Below the pieces are notes generated by a model that had not been told where the DNA came from, made no database searches, and saw nothing but the letters and a program-made list of their open reading frames with translations. A stretch of DNA of 64,000 bases from positions 392,885 through 456,884 of the forward strand of contig JAJEJC010000007.1 in assembly GCA_022828105.1 (NCBI GenBank), given 5' to 3'. Numbering within the stretch: position 1 is the stretch's first letter; each line of letters starts with the position of its first letter. The stretch comes from Dehalococcoidia bacterium. GTDB lineage: Bacteria; Chloroflexota; Dehalococcoidia; Bin125. Shown piece by piece: positions 8,464-16,642 of the stretch. A program made the position numbers and the translations under genes.

Positions 8464-9702
8464 ATGAGACGTCTTTCCAAATCGCACGTACTGACGTTGG
8501 TCGTCGGCATAATTCTCGGCGCGCTCGCGCTCGGCATCGTGCATGCGGCGACCAGCCTGACCAGCGAGGTTCGCATCGGCGCGCGGCTGCTGGACGACGG
8601 CCGGGTCGAGGTGGGGTTGCAACAGCAGCAGGACAGTTCCTGGGTCAGCCTTGAGGCGCCGGCCAGTCGCTTCCTACCGCCGACTGCCGAGCGCGGCGAG
8701 TGGCACTACAGCACCGGGATCGCGGTCACCGGCACGATTGCGGATGAGCCCGTGGTGATCGTGCGCCGTCCACCAGTGATGTGCGTACTGGGACATGCCC
8801 ATCCCGCCGACGATCGCTTCTGGCAATGGACGCTGGCTGCCTCGCGGGTACATGGCATCCAGTACGGCGTTGACCTGCGGCTCTATGCGGCGGACGACAG
8901 CGATGATCACGCTGCGGACCTCCGAGACTGCATTGCCTCGGAGCCGATCGCCATTGCCACGTCGCTGCCGTACGCCGAGGCTCTCGCTGCACCGCTGGCC
9001 GAGGCACGCGATGCCGGCATTCTGGTCGTCACCTTCAACTCCGGCGCCGACGACGCGGATAGCGTCAACTCGCTGCTGCACATCGGGCTGGATGACCATT
9101 CCGGCGGCGTACAGGCGGGCGCTGAGCTCAACAACGCCGGGGTGACCGGCACGGTGCTCTGCGTCATTCACGAGACCGACAACGTCGGCCTGCGCCAACG
9201 CTGCGAGGGTCTCAAGGCCGGCTATGGCGATGCGGGCGTGGTCGAGGAGATGTTCGTCGACACGCAGGGACCTGCGGACGTCGACGCGGTGCAAGGATTG
9301 CTTGAGGAGCGAGTCTCGGCCGGCGGAATCGGCGGCGTCGTCACACTGAACCACGACACGGGCATGGCGGCGTTGGCTGCCGTGGAGGCGCTCGAGTCCG
9401 ATGTTGCCGTGGCAAGCTTTGGCTTCAGTGACGGCCTGGCGGCTGCAGTCCGTGAAGGCAAGATGCTCTTCCTCGTCTGGGATCACCCGGTGGTCCAAGG
9501 CTACCTGGCAGTCTCGGCCATGGCGTTGGCGTTCAGCCTGGAACTGAGTGATCTCAACTCCGAGGTCTTCCTCAATGGCGCAAAGATTCTGATCGAACCG
9601 ACCCTCGCCGACCAGGATCGCGCCGCCGAACTGCAATCGATGTTCCGCTTTGCCGATCGCCTGAGCGGCCAGACAGAGGAATCGGAAGGCGACGGACCAT
9701 AG
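8464..9702 (+). CDS. Exported periplasmic-binding-fold protein with an N-terminal novel module
   Basis: The frame opens earlier, but ATG 8464 is the likely start: it has GGAAGGA upstream and begins a clear signal sequence (residues 1-28: positive MRRLSK, a hydrophobic run, then an AHA-like cleavage region). The mature 412-residue protein has two parts. Residues 35-88 are a beta-rich module found also in two other exported proteins of this window. Residues from about 100 on look like a sugar-type periplasmic binding domain of the RbsB kind, with features such as GILVVTFNSG and GTVLCVIHETDN. No permease or ATPase gene is next to it, so it may be a free-standing sensor or binding protein. The ligand is unknown. 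Confidence 0.7.
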   Translation: MRRLSKSHVLTLVVGIILGALALGIVHAATSLTSEVRIGARLLDDGRVEVGLQQQQDSSWVSLEAPASRFLPPTAERGEWHYSTGIAVTGTIADEPVVIVRRPPVMCVLGHAHPADDRFWQWTLAASRVHGIQYGVDLRLYAADDSDDHAADLRDCIASEPIAIATSLPYAEALAAPLAEARDAGILVVTFNSGADDADSVNSLLHIGLDDHSGGVQAGAELNNAGVTGTVLCVIHETDNVGLRQRCEGLKAGYGDAGVVEEMFVDTQGPADVDAVQGLLEERVSAGGIGGVVTLNHDTGMAALAAVEALESDVAVASFGFSDGLAAAVREGKMLFLVWDHPVVQGYLAVSAMALAFSLELSDLNSEVFLNGAKILIEPTLADQDRAAELQSMFRFADRLSGQTEESEGDGP

Positions 9703-9708
9703 CTCTCC

Positions 9709-9775
9709 TCGGCCCAATCGGGCCGAAGACGAAGCTCACGGCGCGCGGCTGGTCAGCTTGATCAGCCGCGCGCCG
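9709..9775. terminator. Two consecutive hairpins after the binding-fold gene
   Basis: The first hairpin has a 7-bp stem (9709-9715 with 9720-9726) and an AATC loop like that of the terminator at 575. The second has a perfect 13-bp GC-rich stem (9739-9751 with 9763-9775) with an 11-base loop. Together they probably end transcription of the gene stopping at 9702. Confidence 0.65.
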
Positions 9776-9830
9776 CATCTGAGACTGGTGCCGGTCGCCC
9801 GCCGACCCAGAGCTATGGGAGCATCCCGCC

Positions 9831-10829
9831 ATGCGCTACATCATCTACGGGGCCGGAGGCATCGGCGGCGGCATTGGGGCCCTGCTCACCCGCGCCGGCT
9901 CTGAGGTTGTCCTGATCGCCCGCGGCGACCACCTGACGGCAATGCGCGAGCGCGGGCTGCTGGTGCGTCAGCCCGGCCGCAACGAGACCGTGCAGGTGCA
10001 GACAGCCTCGCATCCGGATGAGATCGACTTCCGTGAAGGCGACATCGTCGTCTTGACGATGAAGGGCCAGGACACCTCCGGCGCGCTTGACGACCTGGAA
10101 CGGAGCGCCGGACCCGAAATTCCGGTGGTCTGCGGACAGAACGGCGTCGGCAACGAGCGCAGCGCCGCGCGGCGTTTCCTCAACGTCTACGGCATGTTGG
10201 TCGTGATGCCAGCCACATTTCTCGTCCCCGGAGAAATTGCCTTGTTCGGCGAGCCAAAGCCGGGCCTGCTCGACAGTGGATGCTTCCCCGATAGCGTCGA
10301 CGAGACCGTCACTCAACTCTGCGCCGACCTGGAGCAGGCTGGATTCAACGCGCAGCCGGATCCGCGCGTAATGCGGCTCAAGTACGGGAAGCTACTCGAC
10401 AACCTGGGCAACGCCGTCGGTGCGCTGTGCGGCGAAGACGCGCTGCGTTCCGGCGGTGACGATGTGCGCGCGTTCACGCGACGAATGCGAGACGAAGCAG
10501 TCGCCTGCTACGACGCCGCTGGCATCGACTATGCCTCTCGGCGAGAGATCGGCGAACGCCGTGCCGCGACGTTCAGCGCAGGAGAGATTCCGGGCGTGGA
10601 ACGCGGCGGCAGCTCGACCTGGCAGTCGTTCCGGCGCGGCCGACCAAGCATCGAGACCGATTGGCTCAATGGCGAGATCGTCCTGCTCGGCCTGGAACAC
10701 GGCGTCCCGACGCCGGCCAATCGTGCCTTGCAACTGATGGCCAAGCGCACGCTTCGCGCCGGACTGGGGGATGGGGCCGTGCCGCTGGAAGAGATTGTCG
10801 CGCTCGAACGTGAGCTGGGCAACGGATAG
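9831..10829 (+). CDS. Ketopantoate reductase family oxidoreductase (PanE/ApbA-like)
   Basis: An NADP-dependent reductase of 332 residues. The N terminus carries the Rossmann signature GAGGIGGGIGALL directly after the first strand. VVLTMKGQ and VVCGQNGVGNE match the central part of 2-dehydropantoate 2-reductases, which reduce ketopantoate to pantoate for coenzyme A. Other members of the family reduce other 2-keto acids, and no pan genes are adjacent, so the pantothenate role is only possible. The start ATG has GGGAG upstream. It converges with the YbaK-type gene, 19 bases apart. Confidence 0.8.
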   Translation: MRYIIYGAGGIGGGIGALLTRAGSEVVLIARGDHLTAMRERGLLVRQPGRNETVQVQTASHPDEIDFREGDIVVLTMKGQDTSGALDDLERSAGPEIPVVCGQNGVGNERSAARRFLNVYGMLVVMPATFLVPGEIALFGEPKPGLLDSGCFPDSVDETVTQLCADLEQAGFNAQPDPRVMRLKYGKLLDNLGNAVGALCGEDALRSGGDDVRAFTRRMRDEAVACYDAAGIDYASRREIGERRAATFSAGEIPGVERGGSSTWQSFRRGRPSIETDWLNGEIVLLGLEHGVPTPANRALQLMAKRTLRAGLGDGAVPLEEIVALERELGNG

Positions 10830-10848
10830 CAGGAGTTCAAGTCGCCGT

Positions 10849-11340
10849 TCAAGTGGCCAGGCCGTCAACGACGCGCGCGTTGGGCAGACGCGCGAGGTCG
10901 TCCGCGCGCACGCCAATCTTGAGCGATCGGCTGCCGCCGCCCAGCCACATCAACTCGTCGCCGGTGATCCGGGCATCGATCAGAATCGGAATCTCGGGCG
11001 GCAAATCGAACGGCGTAACGCCTCCCGAAAGCATGCCCGTGACTTCCTCGGTTTCCTCGAACGAGGCAAAGGAGCACTTGCGCACACCCATTTCCTTGCG
11101 CACGGTGCGGTTGACGTCGAGCCGCGTGTTGGCCAGGGCCAGGCAGGCGGCAAACTGCTTGGGTTCCTTCTTCGACGCCACCAGAATGGTGTTGACCGAC
11201 GCCTCGGCTGCGATGCCGAACACCTCGCAAAAGACCGCTGTATCGGCCTGGTCGGGCCGGCAGGCGATGGTCTCGTAGGCGATTCCGTTGCTGGCGAGGA
11301 ATCCGCGCACCCGTGATTCGATCTGTTCTGCGGCGTCCAC
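10849..11340 (-). CDS. YbaK/EbsC-family aminoacyl-tRNA deacylase
   Basis: A single YbaK-type domain of 163 residues. Members hydrolyse wrongly charged tRNAs in trans, most often Cys-tRNA(Pro) or Ala-tRNA(Pro). Typical features are NTILVASKKEPKQF with the conserved lysine, and the glycine-rich MLSGGVTPFDLP. The start chosen is GTG at 11340 because AGGAG lies eight to twelve bases upstream; the frame also opens at a TTG at 11358 that has no ribosome site. It diverges from the ABC binding-protein gene at 11457. Which tRNA it edits cannot be told from sequence. Confidence 0.85.
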   Translation of the reverse strand: MDAAEQIESRVRGFLASNGIAYETIACRPDQADTAVFCEVFGIAAEASVNTILVASKKEPKQFAACLALANTRLDVNRTVRKEMGVRKCSFASFEETEEVTGMLSGGVTPFDLPPEIPILIDARITGDELMWLGGGSRSLKIGVRADDLARLPNARVVDGLAT

Positions 11341-11456
11341 TTGACCGCTCCTATGCAATCACACTCGCAAGGCGCTATATTACGCGAACCTGAATCACAA
11401 CCCGATCAGGGCATGCCCGTGTACTTCCGGGCGGGACATACGCGAGGAGCGAGACC

Positions 11457-13424
11457 ATGTCAGAACGCAACTATTGGAAGCGAATGCAGCGCAAGCGCTT
11501 GAGCCGACGCTCGTTGATTTCAGCGTCCGCCCGGGCCGGCGTCGGCGCGGCGGGTCTGGCACTGGTCGGCTGTGGCGACGACGATGACGATCAGCAGGCA
11601 GCCGCGCAGGTGCAGCAGGCCGCACAGCCCGACCAGGAGCAGGTGCAGGCGCAACAACAGGCGCAGCAGACTGCAACCCAGCAGGCCGCGACGCAGCAAG
11701 AGGCCGCCGAAGAGCAGGCGGTCGCGCTGCTGCCCGGTCAGTTGACCGCCGAGGAAGAGGCGATGACGCTGACCGCCGAGCAAGAGTGGCGGCTGCGCTA
11801 TCACTGGTCGAAGCTGCAGAACCTGCCCGGTCAGGCCGATGGCCCCAAGCACGGCGGCACCTGGCGCCTGGCGCACGCGGCCCCGGCGAACTGGAACGTG
11901 TTGGGACCGAATGCCAGCCTCATGGCCGCCTTCGCGCCCATGTTCTATAGCCAGCTCGTCGTATTCCCCATGGACGACTACGCCAACGCCCACTACTACC
12001 TCAACGAGGGCGACTTGGCGGCCGGATGGGAAGTCCCCGAGCCGACGACCGTCGTCTTCCAGCTCCAGGACGGCATCACCTGGCAGGACAAGCCGCCGGT
12101 CAACGGTCGCGCGATGACCGCCGAGGATGTCAAGATCGCCTACGACGCGCTGCGCGAGGAGGGCCGCGTGCAGGCGTCCTCCTACACCGCGGTCAACAGC
12201 ATCGACTACGACAACGCGAGCAACAACGTCCGCTTCAACCTTGCGGAGCCGGCAGCATACCTGCTCAACAACATGATGAACCCGTTCCACACCGTCGTGG
12301 CGCCGGAGTTCGTCGAGGAGCCGAGCCTGCTCGACCTGGCCGAGAACACGGTCGGCACGGGCCCCTTCCAGCTTGACAGCGCGACCACCGGTTCGGAGTG
12401 GCGCGGCAGCCGGCACCCCGAGTACCACAAGGTGGATGCCCGCACCGGCCTGAAACTGCCCTACATCGACAACATCCACGGTCTCGACTTCGTCGGCCAG
12501 CGCGAGTCCGAGTGGGCTGCCTGGGAAACCGGCGAGACCGACTGGATCCGCCTGCAGGACATCACTGAGTACGACCGCGCGATCGAACAGCACCCGGACA
12601 TGGTCGTCCAGGTCACGGCGCCGCCTCCCGGCTGGCAGCCGCACATGACCTTCAAGGACCTGACCGCCGAGCCGTTCAACGACCCACGCGTGCGCCAGGC
12701 GCTGTCGCTGGGCATGGACCGCGACGAGCAGGCGGCCGGCGTCTACTACGGCCTCGCCGCGGGCGGTTACGGCCAGAACTGGACCTTCTTCAAGGACGAG
12801 ACATCGCCCTGGGGCTTCCGCGAGTGGCCCTGGACCTTCGAAGAGCTGGGCGACTTCCACGTCTTCAACGCAGCCGAGGGCAAGCGCCTGCTTGACGCTG
12901 CCGGCTACAACGAGGACAACCCGCTCACCTTCGACGCCGCATTCCACACGGTGCCCGGCTTCTACCTCGATCACTTCCTGCTGGTCGTTGACCAGTGGAA
13001 CCGCAACCTGGGCGCCAACGTCACCCACGAGCAAATCGAGTGGGAGTCCTGGCTGGCCTTGCTGTTCACCAAGGAGTACAGCGGCACGCTGTTCACCTGG
13101 CTGGTCGGCAGTGAGATGGACGCCGACGGTCTCGCCTACGGCCGCATGCACTCCGAGAGCCCCGGCAACATCTACGGGATCAACGACCCGGATGTCGACC
13201 AGTGGGCCGTCGAGCAGCGGCAGGAGCTGGACGTTGTCAAGCGCTCCGAGATTCTCGAGAAGATTCGCGTCCGCGAGCTCGAGAACATGTGGCGCATCTT
13301 CTGCGTCAACCCATACCGCATGGCGGCGCGCCGCGAGTACCTGTTCAACCAGATGGACACGTACAACGCCTGGAACCCGGGCTGGGGCGCGACCAACACC
13401 GAGAAGATCTGGAAGAACGTCTAG
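11457..13424 (+). CDS. ABC transporter solute-binding lipoprotein, family 5 (peptide type)
   Basis: A 655-residue extracytoplasmic binding protein for peptides, nickel or similar solutes. The N terminus combines a twin-arginine-like signal (SRRSLIS, residues 16-22) with a lipobox ending LVGC (Cys39), so it is probably exported folded and lipid-anchored. Residues 47-90 are a low-complexity Gln/Ala linker. The rest is a normal SBP family 5 domain, including VNGRAMTAEDVKIAYDAL and DPRVRQALSLGMDR. The two permease genes follow. An inverted repeat at 13437-13479 separates this gene from the permeases, a common device for making more binding protein than permease. No ATPase gene is present in the cassette. 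Confidence 0.9.
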   Translation: MSERNYWKRMQRKRLSRRSLISASARAGVGAAGLALVGCGDDDDDQQAAAQVQQAAQPDQEQVQAQQQAQQTATQQAATQQEAAEEQAVALLPGQLTAEEEAMTLTAEQEWRLRYHWSKLQNLPGQADGPKHGGTWRLAHAAPANWNVLGPNASLMAAFAPMFYSQLVVFPMDDYANAHYYLNEGDLAAGWEVPEPTTVVFQLQDGITWQDKPPVNGRAMTAEDVKIAYDALREEGRVQASSYTAVNSIDYDNASNNVRFNLAEPAAYLLNNMMNPFHTVVAPEFVEEPSLLDLAENTVGTGPFQLDSATTGSEWRGSRHPEYHKVDARTGLKLPYIDNIHGLDFVGQRESEWAAWETGETDWIRLQDITEYDRAIEQHPDMVVQVTAPPPGWQPHMTFKDLTAEPFNDPRVRQALSLGMDRDEQAAGVYYGLAAGGYGQNWTFFKDETSPWGFREWPWTFEELGDFHVFNAAEGKRLLDAAGYNEDNPLTFDAAFHTVPGFYLDHFLLVVDQWNRNLGANVTHEQIEWESWLALLFTKEYSGTLFTWLVGSEMDADGLAYGRMHSESPGNIYGINDPDVDQWAVEQRQELDVVKRSEILEKIRVRELENMWRIFCVNPYRMAARREYLFNQMDTYNAWNPGWGATNTEKIWKNV

Positions 13425-13436
13425 TCTCTCGTTCGC

Positions 13437-13479
13437 TCGTCCGCCCAGGGACCGCATCCGCGAGCCCCTGGGCGGACGA
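13437..13479 (+). terminator. Stem-loop between binding-protein and permease genes
   Basis: A perfect 14-bp stem (13437-13450 with 13466-13479) with a 15-base loop begins 12 bases after the stop at 13424. It lies within an apparent operon, so partial termination or stabilisation of the upstream mRNA is more likely than full termination. Confidence 0.6.
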
Positions 13480-13519
13480 TTCGCGCTGGGCAGAGTGTGG
13501 GCAAGACGCGGAGGACGCG

Positions 13520-14482
13520 ATGACCGGCTATATCATCCGCCGGATTATCGGAGCGCTGTTTGTGCTCCTGATGCTGTCGTTCATTGTGTTCATGCTCGTG
13601 AATGCAGTGCCGGGCAACACGCTGACCCGCCTGCTCAACCAGAGCCCGCAGGGCGCCAACCTGACGCCTGCACAGATCGAGCAGTATGAGATCGACCTCG
13701 GTCTCGACAAGCCGGTGCTCGAGCGCTATGGCAATTGGCTCTGGGATGCCTTCAACGGCGACCTCGGCAAGTCGTTCGCCACCAGCTTGCCCGTCTGGGG
13801 CGAGATTCAGGACCGGCTGCCGCGCAGCGTCCAGCTGGTGATCATGGCGACGCTGATTTCCTCGCTGCTGGCGGTACCGATTGGAGTGTTTTCTGCCATC
13901 CGGCAGGGGGGAGCGGGCGATTACATATCGCGGATCTTCGCGATCCTCGGGCTGGCCGTGCCCAACTTCTTCCTTGCCGTGCTGGTGGTGACGTTCGCGG
14001 CGGCGTGGCTCAACGTGTCGCTCTCAACCATTGATCCTCCATACATCTGGGATGGAGTTGCGCACAACCTCGAAGGGTTGATTGCGCCCTCACTCGTGTT
14101 GTCCGCGTCGCTGATGGCGACCGTGATGCGCATGCAGCGTTCGACGGTGCTTGAAGTCGTCAACGAGGATTACGTGCGCACGGCTCGGGCCAAGGGTCTG
14201 GCCGAGCGGGCGATCATCATGCGGCACGTGATCCGCAACTCGCTGATCCCGGTGATCACGATCTTCGCCAACCAGTTCGCCTTCCTGATCTCGGGCGCCG
14301 TGATCGTCGAATTCATCTTCCGCATCGACGGCATCGGCGCACTCGCGGTCCGCGCCATCCGCCAGGTGGACTTCACGCTGGTCCTGGGCATTTCGCTCGT
14401 CGTCGGTTTCGGGGTTGTGTTCATCAACATCCTTGTCGACCTGAGCTACGCCTGGCTCGATCCGCGGATCCGGTACTCCTAG
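13520..14482 (+). CDS. ABC transporter permease, DppB type
   Basis: An integral membrane subunit of 320 residues with about six transmembrane segments. It starts at ATG 13520, with GGAGG upstream and the typical beginning MTGYIIRRIIGALF. The cytoplasmic coupling region NEDYVRTARAKGLAERAII matches the EAA motif that contacts the ATPase. The C-terminal DPRIRYS is a family hallmark. The frame is open well upstream of 13520, but that part overlaps the preceding gene and is not coding. It forms a pair with the DppC-type permease after 30 bases. Its ATPase must be encoded elsewhere. Confidence 0.92.
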   Translation: MTGYIIRRIIGALFVLLMLSFIVFMLVNAVPGNTLTRLLNQSPQGANLTPAQIEQYEIDLGLDKPVLERYGNWLWDAFNGDLGKSFATSLPVWGEIQDRLPRSVQLVIMATLISSLLAVPIGVFSAIRQGGAGDYISRIFAILGLAVPNFFLAVLVVTFAAAWLNVSLSTIDPPYIWDGVAHNLEGLIAPSLVLSASLMATVMRMQRSTVLEVVNEDYVRTARAKGLAERAIIMRHVIRNSLIPVITIFANQFAFLISGAVIVEFIFRIDGIGALAVRAIRQVDFTLVLGISLVVGFGVVFINILVDLSYAWLDPRIRYS

Positions 14483-14512
14483 GTCACTGTTGGTCAATGG
14501 AGCGAATCTGAG

Positions 14513-15469
14513 ATGTCAACCGCAACCGAAGCCGCAGATCCAATCGCACTCGACCTGCGTGGCGAGAGCCCGCGCTGGTGGGTCACCTGGCGTCGCCACG
14601 CGCGCAACAAGCCGCTCGGCGCGATCGGGGCGGTGTTCATCTTCATTCTGATCGTCGCCGCGATCTTCGGGCAAGACATCAACGTCGGCGGGAGCACGAT
14701 CATTCCCGGCTTCTCGCCGCACCCGGCCAGCGAGACCAACATCATCAACAAGCTGGCCTCTCCCACGTTCCCCGAACACATCGCAGGCACCGACTCGCTC
14801 GGCCGCGACCTCTTCAGCCGGATCATCTATGGCGCGCGACCGGCAATCGTGATCGGCATCGTCGCGACCGGCTTGGGCATCCTCGGAGGCATGATCATCG
14901 GCATGATCTCGGCTTACGCGGGCGGCGTAACCGACCTGTTGCTGCAGCGCATCTCCGATGCCTTCCAGGCGCTGCCGCCGCTGCTGCTGATGATGACGCT
15001 GGTCACGGTGCTGACTCCGAGCATGACCACGGTGATCCTGGTGATTGTCATCTTCCTGATACCCGGGACTCAGCGTGTCGTGCGCGGGACTGTGTTCTCC
15101 ACGCTGGAGAACACCTATGTCGAAGCCGCGCGCACGATCGGCGCCGGACCGGGCCGGATCATCACGCGGCACATCCTGCCCAACATCATGGCGCCGATCC
15201 TGGTGATCGCATCGGTCACGATCGGCGGCACCATTCTCGCCGAGGCGGCGCTGTCGTTCCTGGGACTGGGAGCGAACTCGGCCGAGAATCCGACCTGGGG
15301 CTTCATCCTGTTCGAGGCGACCCAGCGCGGCAATCTCGACCGCTGGCCCTGGCTGGCCCTGACGCCCGGCGCGGCAATCACGCTGATCGTGCTGGCCTTC
15401 AACCTGCTCGGGGACGCCTTGCGCGACGTGCTCGACCCGCGTCTGCGCGGCACTGGCGCCGGAGCCTGA
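14513..15469 (+). CDS. ABC transporter permease, DppC type
   Basis: The second permease of the cassette, 318 residues. It has the DppC-type N-terminal cytoplasmic region, one membrane segment, the extracytoplasmic motif HIAGTDSLGRDLFSRIIYG, then five more segments with the EAA region YVEAARTIGAGPGRIITRH and a C-terminal DPRLRG. It lies 30 bases after its partner. No ATP-binding subunit follows; the next feature is a terminator and then a convergent gene. Transported solute is not known. Confidence 0.92.
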   Translation: MSTATEAADPIALDLRGESPRWWVTWRRHARNKPLGAIGAVFIFILIVAAIFGQDINVGGSTIIPGFSPHPASETNIINKLASPTFPEHIAGTDSLGRDLFSRIIYGARPAIVIGIVATGLGILGGMIIGMISAYAGGVTDLLLQRISDAFQALPPLLLMMTLVTVLTPSMTTVILVIVIFLIPGTQRVVRGTVFSTLENTYVEAARTIGAGPGRIITRHILPNIMAPILVIASVTIGGTILAEAALSFLGLGANSAENPTWGFILFEATQRGNLDRWPWLALTPGAAITLIVLAFNLLGDALRDVLDPRLRGTGAGA

Positions 15470-15642
15470 CCCTACATTCGACATCTCTCGACCGCTCGGG
15501 AACCTTTTGGGCCCTGCCGTCGTCTTGTATGGCGGAGGGTCAGTGAGGTCAGACGGTAGAACTGTCACCCCGCCCGCCCGCTGATGTCCGCACGGGAGAC
15601 ATCGGCAACCTCTCCGACTGGCCACCCTCCAGTTGCCTGTGA

Positions 15643-15672
15643 CGCCCCCGACCGGTCCGCCGGTCGGGGGCG
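15643..15672. terminator. Bidirectional hairpin between convergent transcripts
   Basis: A perfect 13-bp GC-rich stem (15643-15655 with 15660-15672) closes a TCCG loop and is followed on the plus strand by CTCCTCTTT. It lies between the ABC cassette ending at 15469 and the minus-strand block ending at 15709, so it can serve both. The rest of the 239-base gap shows nothing I can assign. Confidence 0.7.
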
Positions 15673-15708
15673 CTCCTCTTTCGACGAGGCGTGCGGCCAA
15701 GATTTTGG

Positions 15709-16587
15709 TTAGGCGCCGATCTTGTTGAGCAGGCGGTTGGTGTCGACGACGTGGCGGGTGAGGCCGAGCTTTTCGGGGGCGAGGCCCATGGCCAAGCCGA
15801 GGAGCTGGGGCACGTGCAGGATTGGCAGATTGAGGTTGCGGTCAATCACCTTGGCCGCATCGGGCTGCTGGGCGTCGAGATTGAGATGGCAGAGCGGGCA
15901 GGGCGTGACCAGCGCATCGGCGCCCTTGGACTGCGCCTCGTCGAGGTGCGTGCCGGCCATTGTCAGCGAGTTCTTCTTGTTGGTCGTCAGGATCGGGAAG
16001 CCGCAGCACTTGGTCATGCCGTCGTAGGTGACGGTCGTGGCGCCGAGGATCTCGATGAGCTGTTCGAGGCTGTTGCGCCGCGTCGGATTCTCGTCGAAGT
16101 CGAGCGTGCGCTCCGGGCGCACGAGGTAGCAACCGTAGAACGGTCCGAGGTTGAGTTCATCAAGCGGTTTCTTGACCAGCGAGTTGATCTTGTCGATACC
16201 AACGTCCTCGAGCAGGATCCAGAGCAGGTGGCGCGGATCAGCGGTGCCTCGATATTCAAGCCCCTCCGGCGCCAGGTGATGGTTGATGCGGATGCGGTAG
16301 TCGACTTCGCGGAACTTCTCGGCGGCGAGACGGTGGACGCCGACACAGGTCGAGCAGATGTCCATCAGCGGCAGATCCATCTGCTCCGACATCGCCATCG
16401 TGCGGGCGTTGAGCACATCCTGGAGGTACGGTTCGCCGTCGGAGATGATCCCCGCGCCGGTGCAGGCGGCAGCTTCGAGTTCGACCAGGTCCATGCCCAA
16501 GTGCTCGGCCACGGCGAGCGTGGAGGTGTACAGCTCGGGCGCCGCGCCGCGCGCGACGCAACCCGGCCAGAATGCGTACTTGCTCAT
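15709..16587 (-). CDS. HdrB-like CCG-domain subunit of a type E succinate:quinone or fumarate reductase
   Basis: A 292-residue iron-sulfur protein with two cysteine-rich CCG-type domains, as in heterodisulfide reductase subunit B and in the SdhE/MfrE subunit of unusual succinate dehydrogenases. The first domain has PGC (Cys10), an altered ACTGAG site and CSTC; the second has the canonical KCCGFP and PCPLC. The start at 16587 gives the family beginning MSKYAFWPGC and has a GGGGGAA ribosome site. It lies 55 bases after sdhB on the same strand, and no SdhC/SdhD membrane anchors are present. It therefore probably takes the anchor's place in passing electrons to quinone. Confidence 0.85.
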   Translation of the reverse strand: MSKYAFWPGCVARGAAPELYTSTLAVAEHLGMDLVELEAAACTGAGIISDGEPYLQDVLNARTMAMSEQMDLPLMDICSTCVGVHRLAAEKFREVDYRIRINHHLAPEGLEYRGTADPRHLLWILLEDVGIDKINSLVKKPLDELNLGPFYGCYLVRPERTLDFDENPTRRNSLEQLIEILGATTVTYDGMTKCCGFPILTTNKKNSLTMAGTHLDEAQSKGADALVTPCPLCHLNLDAQQPDAAKVIDRNLNLPILHVPQLLGLAMGLAPEKLGLTRHVVDTNRLLNKIGA

Positions 16588-16642
16588 GGTTCCGATTCCC
16601 CCGCTCTGCCGTGCCCTGATTGCCGACTTGAAACTTGAATCC

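Noticed and set aside
11520-13457. A 645-codon minus-strand frame opposite the solute-binding protein gene
   Set aside because: The plus-strand gene has a signal, lipobox and family motifs; the opposite frame is a GC shadow.
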